A stretch of DNA of 64,000 nt from Mesorhizobium sp. LHD-90 (GCF_030929505.1 NZ_JAVFVV010000019.1:1-64000); one strand, 5' to 3'; positions 34,801 through 45,194 are shown, counted from the first letter of the stretch. The notes: generated by a model not told the origin, from the letters alone. A program made the numbers and translations.

Positions 34801-35808
34801 ATGTATTTTCGATCCATCCTGAGCGGCACGCTCGCCGCCATGTTCCTTTCGGTCGTAGCCGCCGAGGCGCGCGACGTTGCCGCCGCCGACCACGGGATCT
34901 CGGTGCAGCATCCGGCGTCGGGGCTGCCGGGTGTGTTCGACGCCGCCCCGGCCGAGAGGGGCTATCAGGTGGCGCAGGCAGCCGATCCACGCGTCGGCGC
35001 GCTGGAGGAGCAGATCCGCAAGCTCAACGGGACGATCGAGGACCTCAACTACCAGGTCATCCAGTTGCAGGAGCAGATCCGCAAGATGCAGGAGGACAAC
35101 GAGTTCCGCTTCCAGGAACTCGAGAAGAAGTCCGATGCACGCGCTGGCGGAGGCAACCGCGCCGTCGCCGGCGGCACGACCGCGCCGGCGACGGAGGACA
35201 AACCCGCTGGCGACAGTGTCGAGGGCGTGATCGCCAACGACACGACCAATGCGACCGGATCCGGTCTCGGCGCGTCGGAGAAGACATTCGGCACGATCAC
35301 GGTCGACAAGAACGGCAACGTGCGTTCGGTCGATCCCGGCGCCGGCGCGAATCCTGCCGCGCCAAGCGCCGGCGCGCCTGCCGGCAAGGAGAACGGCTCG
35401 GTGGTGGCGGCGCTGCCGCCCACCGACGATCCGGAAGAGCTCTACCGCAACTCCTACCAGTTCATCCTATCCGGCGACTATGCGACGGCCGAGACCGGTT
35501 TTCGCAACCACATCGAACGTTTCCCGCAGAACGAACGGACTGCCGACGCGCAGTTCTGGCTGGGCGAGGCGCTGCTGGGGCAGAAGAAATACCGCGACGC
35601 GGCCGAGACCTTCCTCGCCGCCAGCAAGGCTTACCCGAAGGCCAAGAAGGCGCCCGACATGCTGCTCAAGCTGGGCGTGTCGATGGTCGGCCTGAACCAG
35701 CGCGAAGTGGCCTGCGCGACCTTCAGCGAGGTCGGCAAGCGTTATCCGAACATCTCCTCGGCGCTGAAAGAGCGCGTCAAACAGGAACAGGCGCTCGCCG
35801 CGTGCTAG
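34801..35808 (+). CDS. cpoB: Tol-Pal system protein YbgF / CpoB
   Basis: This 335-residue periplasmic protein has a signal peptide (residues 1-22), a trimerising coiled coil (about 60-108, LEEQIRKLNGTIEDLNYQV), a Gly/Ala-rich linker and C-terminal TPR units (about 215-330, ELYRNSYQFILSGDYATAE). CpoB coordinates peptidoglycan synthesis with outer-membrane constriction. The ATG at 34801 is chosen over 34726 because the signal peptide begins there. Its TAG stop codon is the first three bases of the inverted-repeat element at 35806-35969. Confidence 0.92.
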   Translation: MYFRSILSGTLAAMFLSVVAAEARDVAAADHGISVQHPASGLPGVFDAAPAERGYQVAQAADPRVGALEEQIRKLNGTIEDLNYQVIQLQEQIRKMQEDNEFRFQELEKKSDARAGGGNRAVAGGTTAPATEDKPAGDSVEGVIANDTTNATGSGLGASEKTFGTITVDKNGNVRSVDPGAGANPAAPSAGAPAGKENGSVVAALPPTDDPEELYRNSYQFILSGDYATAETGFRNHIERFPQNERTADAQFWLGEALLGQKKYRDAAETFLAASKAYPKAKKAPDMLLKLGVSMVGLNQREVACATFSEVGKRYPNISSALKERVKQEQALAAC

Positions 35809-35969
35809 AGCAGTTTGCATTCAGGCCGGCCCATTCTGCCGGCGACGGTTTGGGCCAAATCCGTCGGGCTTCGTCTTGTCCGGGCATTAGCCCGGCCGGC
35901 GCCAAAGCCTTCGACCTTGGCCCAAACCGTCGCCGGCAGAATGGGCCGGCCTGAATGCAAACTGCTCTA
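35806..35969. repeat. MITE-like element with perfect 53-bp inverted repeats (copy 2)
   Basis: Arms 35806-35858 and 35917-35969 are perfect inverted copies over 53 bases, beginning TAGAGCAGTTTGCATTCAGG. They flank a 58-base centre with its own small stem. A 34-base part of the right half (35912-35945) is identical to the element at 10695-10856. The left arm holds the cpoB stop codon and the right arm holds the tilS start codon. No coding capacity is seen. Confidence 0.92.
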
Positions 35970-37283
35970 AGCCCGCCGGGCGAGCTTCTCGCTCCTTTCA
36001 GCGCTTTTGCATTCGAGCGCCGCACCGCAGTCGTCGCAGCGGTTTCCGGCGGAAGCGATTCGACAGCCCTGCTGCTTCTTCTCAAACGCCACATCGACCG
36101 TTTCGCGCGTCCCGTCCGTTTGATCGCGGTGACGGTGGACCATGGCCTGCGGCCCGAGGCGGCCGGCGAGGCGCGAGCAGTCGGACGGCTGGCCGCGAAG
36201 CTCGGCGTCGAGCACCGCATCCTGCGATGGACAGGTCCGAAACCCGAGACCGGCGTGTCGGCGGCGGCACGCGAGGCGCGCTACCGGCTGCTGGCGCAGG
36301 CGGCTGAGGAAGCCGGCACCGATATCGTCGTCACGGCGCACACCGCCGACGACCAGGCCGAGACCGTGTCGATGCGCCGGCGGCGCGGCGACGGGATGGG
36401 GCTCGCGGGCATGGCGCCTGCGACGCTGTTCGATGGAAAGGTCTGGATCGCGCGGCCCTTGCTCGAAACGCGGCGCGAGACCTTGCGCGACTTTCTCACG
36501 GCGAGCGCCGTCGGCTGGTTCGACGATCCGAGCAATGTCGATCCGCGTTCGGAGCGGGCGCGGGTCAGGGCGGAACTGAGTTCTGGCGAGCGTGCGGATG
36601 ATGCATTTCGCGACCTGCTCGAGCTTGCGAAGCGTTCGGCCGGGCAGCGGATCGACGTTGGACGCCGCGCCGCCTCGCTCGTCACAGCCCTTGCGCGCGA
36701 AGTGGAGCCGGGCCTTATCTTGCTAGACCGCTCCTTGCTGACGGCCGAGGACGGTGTGGCGGCCGCCTTCGCGCTGCGTGTCCTGCTGGCGGTAAGCGGC
36801 GGTGCTGCGCTGCTGCCCGACGAACAGCGGACGCAGTCGTTGCTGGAAAAGCTCGGAAAGCCACCCTGCCGCGCCACTTTGTCGCGAGCGCTGATCGCGT
36901 CGCGCCGCGACGGCATCTGGGTGGCGCGCGAGCAGCGGTCCCTGCCGACGCCGCAGGCGGTGTACGACGGCATGATCTGGGACGGACGGTTCCGACTGTC
37001 AGGGCCTCGGTCCGGCAGTGCGACGATAGCTGCCGTGGGCGCCGGCAACGCGCGCCGGACCGCGGCCGGCGACGGCCTTCCCGGACAACTGGCGCGCGCC
37101 GCGCGGGCAGCGCAACCGGCCCAGGAGGGGACGGACGGATGGCAGGCGGCACCGGTCGCCGGGCCCTATGCGCGCTTCCTGTCGGCCTTCGATCTCGACA
37201 TGGCGCGCGCCGTTTCGTCGCTGGTCGGCGGGTCCGCAATTCCCGATCCGCCATGCGCCGGTCACAATGTCGGAAGAGCTTAA
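35955..37283 (+). CDS. tilS: tRNA(Ile)-lysidine synthetase TilS
   Basis: This 442-residue N-type ATP pyrophosphatase makes lysidine at the wobble base of tRNA-Ile(CAU), an essential modification. It has the PP-loop motif SGGSDSTA at residues 31-38, TAHTADDQAETV near 120 and a C-terminal region of lower conservation. The only usable start is the ATG at 35955: TGA lies directly before it, and no ATG, GTG or TTG occurs in frame before the PP-loop. This start lies inside the right arm of a repeat element. Confidence 0.93.
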   Translation: MQTALSPPGELLAPFSAFAFERRTAVVAAVSGGSDSTALLLLLKRHIDRFARPVRLIAVTVDHGLRPEAAGEARAVGRLAAKLGVEHRILRWTGPKPETGVSAAAREARYRLLAQAAEEAGTDIVVTAHTADDQAETVSMRRRRGDGMGLAGMAPATLFDGKVWIARPLLETRRETLRDFLTASAVGWFDDPSNVDPRSERARVRAELSSGERADDAFRDLLELAKRSAGQRIDVGRRAASLVTALAREVEPGLILLDRSLLTAEDGVAAAFALRVLLAVSGGAALLPDEQRTQSLLEKLGKPPCRATLSRALIASRRDGIWVAREQRSLPTPQAVYDGMIWDGRFRLSGPRSGSATIAAVGAGNARRTAAGDGLPGQLARAARAAQPAQEGTDGWQAAPVAGPYARFLSAFDLDMARAVSSLVGGSAIPDPPCAGHNVGRA

Positions 37284-37391
37284 CCGCTCGGAGGGGTTTT
37301 GCTTGGCAATATGGGCTGCTCTCCCTATGTTAGGCGGGACCAAACGTTACTCTGGACGCATGCCCGGTTTCGGGTGTGAGCGGGATATTTG

Positions 37392-39332
37392 ATGAATCCG
37401 AACTATCGCAACCTCGCGCTGTGGGCGATCATCGCAGTATTGCTGATCGCCCTGTTCAACCTCTTCCAGACCAGCCCGCAGGCGCGGGGCGGCACGACCG
37501 AGGTGGCCTATTCGGATTTCCTGAAAGATCTGTCGTCCGGACGCATCAAGACGGTCACCATCGTCGGCGACCGCATCTCCGGCACCTATTCCGATAACTC
37601 CAACGGCTTCCAGACCTATTCGCCCGGCGACGCGACGCTGGTGTCGCGGCTGGAGGAAAAGGGCGTGACGATCTCCGCGCGGCCTGAGACCGAGGGTTCC
37701 GGCGGCATCCTCAATATGCTGATCGGCTGGCTGCCGATGATCCTTATCCTCGGCGTGTGGATCTTCTTCATGCGCCAGATGCAGTCCGGCTCGGGCCGGG
37801 CCATGGGTTTCGGCAAGTCGAAGGCCAAGCTGCTGACGGAAGCGCACGGCCGCATCACCTTCGCCGACGTTGCCGGCGTCGACGAGGCCAAGCAGGATCT
37901 GGAAGAAATCGTCGAATTCCTGCGTGATCCGCAGAAGTTCCAGCGCCTGGGCGGCAAGATCCCGCGCGGCGTGCTGCTTGTCGGCCCTCCCGGCACGGGC
38001 AAGACGTTGCTGGCGCGCTCCGTCGCCGGCGAGGCCAACGTGCCGTTCTTCACCATTTCCGGCTCGGACTTCGTCGAGATGTTCGTTGGCGTCGGCGCAA
38101 GCCGTGTGCGCGACATGTTCGACCAGGCCAAGAAGAACGCGCCCTGCATCATCTTCATCGACGAGATCGACGCGGTCGGCCGCCATCGCGGCGCCGGCCT
38201 GGGCGGCGGCAATGACGAGCGCGAGCAGACGCTGAACCAGTTGCTGGTCGAGATGGACGGCTTCGAATCCAACGAATCGATCATCCTGATCGCCGCCACC
38301 AACCGTCCCGACGTGCTCGATCCGGCGCTGCTGCGCCCCGGCCGCTTCGACCGCCAGGTCGTGGTGCCCAACCCCGACATCAACGGCCGCGAGAAGATCC
38401 TCAAGGTGCATGTGCGCAACGTGCCGCTTGCGCCGAATGTCGACCTCAAGGTCGTGGCCCGTGGAACGCCCGGCTTCTCCGGCGCCGACCTGATGAACCT
38501 CGTCAACGAGGCTGCGCTGATGGCGGCGCGCCGCAACAAGCGGCTCGTCACCATGCAGGAGTTCGAGGACGCCAAGGACAAGGTGATGATGGGCGCCGAG
38601 CGCCGCTCGACCGCCATGACCCAGGCCGAGAAGGAACTGACTGCCTATCACGAGGCCGGCCATGCGATCCTGGCGCTCAACGTGCCGTCGGCCGACCCGC
38701 TGCACAAGGCCACCATCATCCCGCGTGGCCGCGCGCTGGGCATGGTGATGCAGTTGCCCGAGGGCGACCGCTATTCGATGAGCTACAAATACATGGTGTC
38801 GCGGCTTGCCATCATGATGGGCGGCCGCGTCGCGGAGGAATTCAAGTTCGGCAAGGACAACATCACGTCGGGCGCTTCCTCCGACATCGAGCAGGCCACC
38901 AAGCTGGCGCGCGCCATGGTCACCCGGTGGGGCTTTTCCGACAAGCTCGGCCAGGTAGCCTATGGGGACAACCAGGAAGAGGTGTTCCTCGGCCATTCGG
39001 TGGCGCGCACCCAGAACGTCTCGGAAGAGACCGCCCAGATCATCGACGCCGAGGTGCGCCGGCTGATCGACGAGGCCTACTCCTTCGCCAAGCAGGTGCT
39101 GACCAAGAAGAAGAAGGAATGGATCGCCATCGCAGAGGGCCTGCTCGAATACGAGACGCTGTCTGGTGACGAGATCAAGCAACTGATCGCCGGCAAGAAG
39201 CCGTCGCGCGATCTCGGCGACGACACGCCGCCGAGCCGCGGATCAGCCGTGCCGAAGGCCGGCGCCTCCGGCGGCCGCCGCAAGAAGGGCGGCGAGCCCG
39301 AGAGCGGCATGGAGCCCCAGCCGCAGGGGTGA
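37392..39332 (+). CDS. ftsH: ATP-dependent zinc metalloprotease FtsH
   Basis: This 646-residue membrane-anchored AAA+ protease degrades membrane and regulatory proteins. It has two helices (about residues 8-23 and 107-127), Walker A GPPGTGKT near 198, SRH region, and zinc-binding HEAGH near 420. Start at the ATG 37392, since the TTG just before it is a less likely initiator. It lies 108 bases after tilS, the usual rhizobial order. An 11-bp stem (39355-39380) lies after its stop codon but without a T-run. Confidence 0.97.
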   Translation: MNPNYRNLALWAIIAVLLIALFNLFQTSPQARGGTTEVAYSDFLKDLSSGRIKTVTIVGDRISGTYSDNSNGFQTYSPGDATLVSRLEEKGVTISARPETEGSGGILNMLIGWLPMILILGVWIFFMRQMQSGSGRAMGFGKSKAKLLTEAHGRITFADVAGVDEAKQDLEEIVEFLRDPQKFQRLGGKIPRGVLLVGPPGTGKTLLARSVAGEANVPFFTISGSDFVEMFVGVGASRVRDMFDQAKKNAPCIIFIDEIDAVGRHRGAGLGGGNDEREQTLNQLLVEMDGFESNESIILIAATNRPDVLDPALLRPGRFDRQVVVPNPDINGREKILKVHVRNVPLAPNVDLKVVARGTPGFSGADLMNLVNEAALMAARRNKRLVTMQEFEDAKDKVMMGAERRSTAMTQAEKELTAYHEAGHAILALNVPSADPLHKATIIPRGRALGMVMQLPEGDRYSMSYKYMVSRLAIMMGGRVAEEFKFGKDNITSGASSDIEQATKLARAMVTRWGFSDKLGQVAYGDNQEEVFLGHSVARTQNVSEETAQIIDAEVRRLIDEAYSFAKQVLTKKKKEWIAIAEGLLEYETLSGDEIKQLIAGKKPSRDLGDDTPPSRGSAVPKAGASGGRRKKGGEPESGMEPQPQG

Positions 39333-39704
39333 GGAACGGTCGGCCGAAGGCCGATCAATCGACAACGATTTGTCGATTGAAGTGACGAACGCCCGGAGCC
39401 ATAGCGGAGGGCAAGACCGGTTCGCGTAGCGAGTTCGCCGTGCCTGGGCACGGCGAAAGGTTTTGAACGCCCGGGAGTTTCCGAAGGCAGCGAGAACCGG
39501 GCAGGCCGAGCGGTCCAGCGGAGCCGGACGTCATCGTCATGTGGATTGATGCCGGCGGTCCGGAACGTCAGCCGCCAGCGCTCTGGATTCTCTTCGCGGC
39601 CTCACCCTTGCGAGTCGATGAGCTTTTTTGCCTCTCGCCTGCCGAGCGCGATCCAACTATCCGCACTCCGACGGTGCGCCTCCAACATTCGCACATTGTC
39701 CAAC
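39333..39704. other. Structured non-coding stretch after ftsH
   Basis: No gene is supported in this stretch. Near ftsH is a perfect 11-bp stem TCAATCGACAA-CGAT-TTGTCGATTGA (39355-39380). Two similar modules, 39387-39420 and 39465-39500, both open with GAACGCCCGG and end near CCGG. The segment has the look of a species-specific repeat, but only one copy is in this window. Confidence 0.4.
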
Positions 39705-39737
39705 AAAAAGCCGGCAGCGCCATCCGCGCCGCCGGCA
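39705..39737 (-). terminator. Terminator of the repeat-protein gene
   Basis: On the minus strand, stem GCCGGCGGCGC/GCGCTGCCGGC (one mismatch region) is followed by five Ts, 24 bases past the stop codon at 39761. This is a convincing intrinsic terminator. Confidence 0.8.
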
Positions 39738-39760
39738 AAAGGCTCGAAACTCGCTGACGG

Positions 39761-40759
39761 TCAGGAGTTGGTGGCCGCCTTCAGCCTGGCGTTGCACAGG
39801 CTGTAATAGCCGCCGCCCTTCTGGATCCAGCGCACACCGCCAAGCGTATCGGCGTCCTTGTTGGCGTAATATTGTTCGAGGCAGGTGTGCATGCGCGCCT
39901 TGCCGGGATTCTCGCTCGAGAATTTACGCGAGATCGCGGTCGGGAATTTCATGCCGCGCGGCGCCCTCGCGGTCGGCGTTTCGGGCTCGCTGGTGTAGTT
40001 GGCCTCGTCGATGCTCGGGACGGTGTCGTCGTCGGCCGCATTCGCACCGCAGGACGATTTTCTGAAATCGTTCCATTTCATGCCGTTCAGCGTTCCGCCA
40101 GCCTTGGCCTGCTGGTACTTGGCGCTGCATTCGGCCATCGTCAGTCCCTTGCCCTCCGAGGCTGCCGCCTTCCTGGACTTTTCGGCCTTGGCCGGAGCGG
40201 CAGCAGTGGCGCTTGCTCCGGGACCGCATTCGGCCTTGCGGAAGTCGTTCCACTTCATGCTGCCGAGTGTGCCCGCCTCCTTGGCTGCATTATACTTCGC
40301 GCTGCATTCGGCCATGGTGAGGCCCTTGGCGGTTTCGTCTTCGGTTTCGGACGAGGCTGCCGCCTTCCTGGATTTTTCGGGCTTGGCCGGAGCTACTGCA
40401 GTCGCGCTCGCTCCGGGACCGCATTCGGCCTTGCGGAAATCATTCCACTTGGCGCCGCCGAGCGTGCCAGCCTCCTTGGCGGCGTTGTATTTGGCGCTGC
40501 ATTCGGCCATGGTCAGGCCCTTGGCCGTTTCATCCTTGTTCTCGGCCGCGGGTTCCGGTTCTGCGGTTGCGCTGGCGTCACTGCCGCATTCGGCCTTGCG
40601 AAAATCGTTCCATTTCATGCCGCCAAGCGTTCCGGCTTCCTTGGCGGCGTTATACTTGGCGCTGCACTCGGCCATGGTCAGCGCGCTCGCCGGGGCAGCC
40701 ATAAAAAGTGATGCCAGGACGGCGAGGCAGGAAAGGGTGGCAAGTCGAGTGATGAGCAT
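39761..40759 (-). CDS. Secreted protein of five cysteine-paired repeats
   Basis: This 332-residue protein has a signal peptide (residues 1-26). Four near-identical units of about 33 residues follow the pattern M-A-E-C-x3-Y-x2-AK-x2-GTL-x-G-x-KWNDFRK-x2-C, separated by Ala/Pro/Lys/Glu linkers. A degenerate fifth copy is C-terminal (MHTCLEQYYANKDADTLGGV onward). Each unit has two cysteines, so one disulfide per unit is likely after export. No catalytic motif is seen and I do not recognise the family. GGAGGTGCCCT precedes the ATG at 40759. A strong terminator follows. Confidence 0.8.
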   Translation of the reverse strand: MLITRLATLSCLAVLASLFMAAPASALTMAECSAKYNAAKEAGTLGGMKWNDFRKAECGSDASATAEPEPAAENKDETAKGLTMAECSAKYNAAKEAGTLGGAKWNDFRKAECGPGASATAVAPAKPEKSRKAAASSETEDETAKGLTMAECSAKYNAAKEAGTLGSMKWNDFRKAECGPGASATAAAPAKAEKSRKAAASEGKGLTMAECSAKYQQAKAGGTLNGMKWNDFRKSSCGANAADDDTVPSIDEANYTSEPETPTARAPRGMKFPTAISRKFSSENPGKARMHTCLEQYYANKDADTLGGVRWIQKGGGYYSLCNARLKAATNS

Positions 40760-41292
40760 AGGGCACCTCCTGCTACCGCTCACAAGAACTACGGCCGTAA
40801 CCATAGCGTGCAACAAAGCGTCCGGCCAGTGGATTGCGCGGTGCCCCGCGGGCTAAAGCGGCGTGCGGGGAGTAGGGGATGCCATTTCACGCCGCTTGCC
40901 ACGGGCATGCCATATTGTGCTAAGATCAATTGCTTCCTCATGAGGGGGACGGCATTGGGCAACATCGCTATCCTATGGGAACGGACAGGCATGCCTTGCG
41001 ATCGCCGCCAAGCGGAGGGTCGGGTGTCAGCATCCTCGTGTCATCAAAAGATTAAATAAAAACAGTTTATTGGTTCGTTCCAGACTTAGGTCTGAGGCCG
41101 AATCGAACTTTCAGTTGGGGCAAGGCGGCGTCAAGCTGCCGTCGTGCAATCGCGGATCATTGAGCGAAGTCAAAACCCAGATCAGAAATGACTTCTAAGG
41201 ATTCGTAACAGATACTCACACTTTGTGATGCCGGCCGGCCGCGTGAATTGTGGCAAGGCGGGCCTCATCGAGTTTGTTTGGGGACCACCTGA
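40760..41292. other. Non-coding gap upstream of glmM
   Basis: No supported gene in these 533 bases. Small frames here lack coding character. The AT-rich stretch near 41041-41075 is the best place for a glmM promoter, but no clear -35/-10 pair was found. The inverted CCCCGC/GCGGGG at about 40852-40877 is a weak hairpin. Confidence 0.4.
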
Positions 41293-42645
<1,353 letters not shown>

Positions 42646-42658
42646 CGACGCGCTTCCC

Positions 42659-42681
42659 GCAAGCGCCGCCGCGGCGCTTGC
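42659..42681 (+). terminator. Hairpin after glmM
   Basis: The 11-bp stem GCAAGCGCCGC/GCGGCGCTTGC begins 14 bases after the stop codon of glmM. The following GACCGTCTTT is a weak T-run, so termination is plausible but not certain. Confidence 0.5.
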
Positions 42682-42972
42682 GACCGTCTTTGGCGGGGCG
42701 GGGATTCTCCCCGGGCACAGGCGTCGGCATCGCACCGGTGCTTCTCAGCTCGCGGTGCACTGTTTTTCCGACTGCGCCCGGCGGCCGGAGGTGACCTAGC
42801 CGTAGCGCCTTCCCGGTCCCACCGGGGGCGATCCGCGAACCCCTGTCCGGTGCGGTTTCCGCGTCGGCGGATGGAGCGGCGCTGCAGGCAACGATCGAAT
42901 CAGCCCTTTCGCGCGCCCGGGAGCCGCTTGCGGACGCTTTTTCCGATCACCGATCATGGTTAAGCAACAGGG

Positions 42973-42987
42973 TTAAGCGCACTTTAA
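42973..42987 (+). promoter_or_regulatory. CtrA binding site upstream of the first OMP gene
   Basis: TTAA-GCGCACT-TTAA is an exact CtrA box 78 bases before the OMP start codon at 43065, with a further TTAA 13 bases upstream of its left half. The preceding gap 42682-42960 holds nothing recognisable. Confidence 0.7.
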
Positions 42988-43064
42988 CCTTTACCATTCA
43001 TCATCCACGTGAGTTCAACCTCTTTCGGGCGAGTGCCTGGTCCCGAGGAACGTGGGGTACTGAA

Positions 43065-43892
43065 ATGTTCAGACTGGGAATTGCGGGCCTCGCGGCCGTG
43101 CTTGCAAGCAGCGCCGCCGTGCCGGCGCTGGCGGCGGACTATGCCGAGCCGCCGGTTGTGGTCGAGGCGCCGGTCGAGCCGGTCTACGATGCGCCGGATA
43201 TCGGCGGCTGGTACATCCGCGGCGACATCGACTATCACTGGATGGATTTCCGCGGCGCCGAATACACACTTTATGGCGAGCCTCTCGGCCAGACCGGCAG
43301 TCTCGACGGCGACCTCAAGGGCGCCATGTCGCTCGGCGCCGGTATCGGTTACCAGATCAACGACTATTTCCGCGTCGACCTGACCGGCGACTATTTCTTC
43401 GAGTCGGATTTCGACGGCAGCACGAGCGGCATCTGCGGCGGCGTGCTCTGCACCTCTTCCGACAGTTCTTCGGTCGAAGCCTTCCTGCTGCTGGCCAACG
43501 CCTATGTCGACCTCGGAACCTATTACGGCTTCACGCCGTATGTGGGCGCCGGTATTGGCGGTGCCTATGTCAAATGGGACACGCTGAAGAACACCGACGA
43601 CAATGGAAGTTTTGAACATGAGGGCGACGGCGACTGGCGCTTCGCCTACGCGGCGATGGCCGGTGTCTCCTATTGCGTGACCGACCGCACCAAGCTGGAC
43701 GTCGGCTACCGCTACTCGCACATCGACGGCGGCAAGATGTTCGGCTTTGCGGAGGGTGCCGGCCCCGGCTACGACGACGGTTTCAACACGCACGAAGTGC
43801 GGGCCGGCCTGCGCTACCAGTTCAGCGGCCGCACTGGCTGCGAAGCTCCCGTTCCGGTCGCCTACGAACCGGCGCCGGTCTACAAGCAGTAA
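43065..43892 (+). CDS. Outer-membrane beta-barrel protein (rhizobial Omp25/RopB-like)
   Basis: This 275-residue protein has a signal peptide (residues 1-24, ending ALAADY) and about eight amphipathic strands. Recurrent GWYIRGDIDYHWMDFRG, GAGIGYQINDYFRVDLTGDY and LDVGYRYSHIDGG segments and a Pro-rich C-terminus fit the porin-like OMP_b-brl family. It is probably an abundant surface protein. It starts a pair with the paralogous barrel at 44094. An exact CtrA box is 78 bases upstream and a terminator follows. Confidence 0.9.
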   Translation: MFRLGIAGLAAVLASSAAVPALAADYAEPPVVVEAPVEPVYDAPDIGGWYIRGDIDYHWMDFRGAEYTLYGEPLGQTGSLDGDLKGAMSLGAGIGYQINDYFRVDLTGDYFFESDFDGSTSGICGGVLCTSSDSSSVEAFLLLANAYVDLGTYYGFTPYVGAGIGGAYVKWDTLKNTDDNGSFEHEGDGDWRFAYAAMAGVSYCVTDRTKLDVGYRYSHIDGGKMFGFAEGAGPGYDDGFNTHEVRAGLRYQFSGRTGCEAPVPVAYEPAPVYKQ

Positions 43893-43917
43893 TCAAAAGT
43901 CCACTTTCATAGATCCG

Positions 43918-43950
43918 AACCGCCTGGCCCGTGCCGGGCGGTTTTGCTTT
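43918..43950 (+). terminator. Terminator after the first OMP gene
   Basis: Stem AACCGCC/GGGCGGTT with an internal GGCCCGTGCC loop is followed by TTTTGCTTT, 25 bases past the stop codon. This is a good intrinsic terminator. Confidence 0.85.
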
Positions 43951-44002
43951 GTGCCCTTTTGATCTGGGGTTTTAACAAACGTCGTAAACCATCAGTTAGC
44001 CT

Positions 44003-44017
44003 TAACGTCCATTTAAC
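44003..44017 (+). promoter_or_regulatory. CtrA binding site upstream of the second OMP gene
   Basis: TTAA-CGTCCAT-TTAA is an exact CtrA box 77 bases before the start codon at 44094, almost the same distance as in the first OMP. A further TTAA lies 9 bases after its right half (44027-44030), giving a dense cluster of half-sites. Confidence 0.7.
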
Positions 44018-44093
44018 CGTTATAGTTAACAATGCTTCTCGATCGCGATGGATGAACTGTCCGAGTCGTTGTCGCACGAGGAGGTCCCTGCCC

Positions 44094-44924
44094 ATGATTG
44101 CTGCCAGACGCGCCGCGCTGCTGCTCGCGGCCACCCTGCTGCCCTCGGTGTCCGCGCTCGCCGCGGATTACGATCCGCCGGTGATCGTGGAGGCGGCGGA
44201 GGAATACGTTCCCGTCGAAGTGGGCTCGGGCTGGTATCTGCGCGGCGACATCGGCTACATCGTTTCGCAGGACACCGGACGATACACATACAGCGTCTCC
44301 GATGGGGTGAACTCCGGCAGCTCTTCCTTCGACAGCGCCTCGCTGGACAATGATTTCACCTTCGGCGCCGGTGTCGGCTACAGCTTCAACGAATGGTTCC
44401 GTGCCGAGGCGACGGTCGACGGTTTCCGCTCCGACTTTTCCGGCAGCACCAGCGCCGCGGTGCCATGTTCAGGCGATCCGGCGCTCGCCGGCACCGGCTG
44501 CCGTTCCAAGGATGGCACGGACATGTCCGCCATCAGCGTCATGGCCAACGGCTATGTCGACCTCGGCACCTATGTCGGCATTACGCCTTATCTCGGCGCC
44601 GGCCTCGGCTTCAGCTATGTCAGTTGGTCGGACCTCGGCTCTGACTACTTCTGCGTGGACGGCGCCGCGGCCTGCCCCAGCCCGGCCTTTGTCGGCAGCA
44701 GCAGCATGGGCGGCGAAAGCGACTGGCGCTTCACCTATGCGTTCATGGCCGGCGCGGCCTACGATCTCACCAAGGAGCTCAAGGTCGACATCGGCTACAG
44801 GTACAAGCACATCGACGGCGGCGACATGTTCGCCTGGTCCAGCGATGGGCTCAGCATCAAGGGCAAGGACAGCGACCTTCAGCAGCACGAGATTCGCGTC
44901 GGCCTGCGCTACGAGCTCTGGTAA
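44094..44924 (+). CDS. Outer-membrane beta-barrel protein, paralog of the preceding gene
   Basis: This 276-residue protein has a signal peptide (residues 1-23, LLLAATLLPSVSALAADY) and an eight-strand barrel, with GWYLRGDIGYIVSQDTG, GAGVGYSFNEWFRAEATVDG and LKVDIGYRYKHIDGGDMF paralogous to the barrel at 43065. The ATG at 44094 is preceded by GAGGAGGTCCCTGCCC. The frame extends back to 43944 without a signal peptide. Shared CtrA-box architecture suggests a recent tandem duplication with promoter. Two palindromes follow the stop codon. Confidence 0.9.
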   Translation: MIAARRAALLLAATLLPSVSALAADYDPPVIVEAAEEYVPVEVGSGWYLRGDIGYIVSQDTGRYTYSVSDGVNSGSSSFDSASLDNDFTFGAGVGYSFNEWFRAEATVDGFRSDFSGSTSAAVPCSGDPALAGTGCRSKDGTDMSAISVMANGYVDLGTYVGITPYLGAGLGFSYVSWSDLGSDYFCVDGAAACPSPAFVGSSSMGGESDWRFTYAFMAGAAYDLTKELKVDIGYRYKHIDGGDMFAWSSDGLSIKGKDSDLQQHEIRVGLRYELW

Positions 44925-44948
44925 GCCGGCAAACCAGTTTCCGACATC

Positions 44949-45026
44949 CTAGTGTCGTGATTTCGAAGTTCGCTTCATTGTTGATATCAGCCACTTAGGC
45001 GAACTTCGAAATCAAAACGACACTAG
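44949..45026. repeat. CTAGTGTC-ended palindrome, copy A
   Basis: Arms 44949-44973 and 44999-45026 begin and end CTAGTGTCGT and are inverted except for a 3-base insertion. It folds into one long hairpin of about 78 bases. The loop contains TTGATATCAG. Confidence 0.85.
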
Positions 45027-45039
45027 AATCAATTAGTTG

Positions 45040-45114
45040 CTAGTGTCCCTCAGATTCCGAAATTCATTCTGAGTGTGATATCAAATGCGGCGAATTTCGG
45101 AATCAGGACACTAG
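45040..45114. repeat. CTAGTGTC-ended palindrome, copy B
   Basis: Arms 45040-45065 and 45092-45114 begin and end CTAGTGTCC, again with a 3-base length difference. The loop shares GATATCAA with copy A. The copies are separated by 13 bases and differ in the mid-arm (GATTCCGAAATTC versus GATTTCGAAGTTCGC), so they are related but not recent duplicates. Confidence 0.85.
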
Positions 45115-45194
45115 CGCGGCGGGCCTTTGCCCGCCGCTTGCGTTTTGGTCTGCCGCTGCGTCATCCTGTTCCGGATACGACGAAAACTTTGCCC

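Noticed and set aside
39539-39806. Two small plus-strand frames after ftsH
   Set aside because: They cross the terminator and 3' end of the repeat-protein gene, have no ribosome binding site and no recognisable domain.
40760-41292. tRNA or sRNA search in the largest gap
   Set aside because: No cloverleaf, CCA-like end or hairpin with a T-run was found. Only a weak hairpin and an AT-rich stretch are visible.
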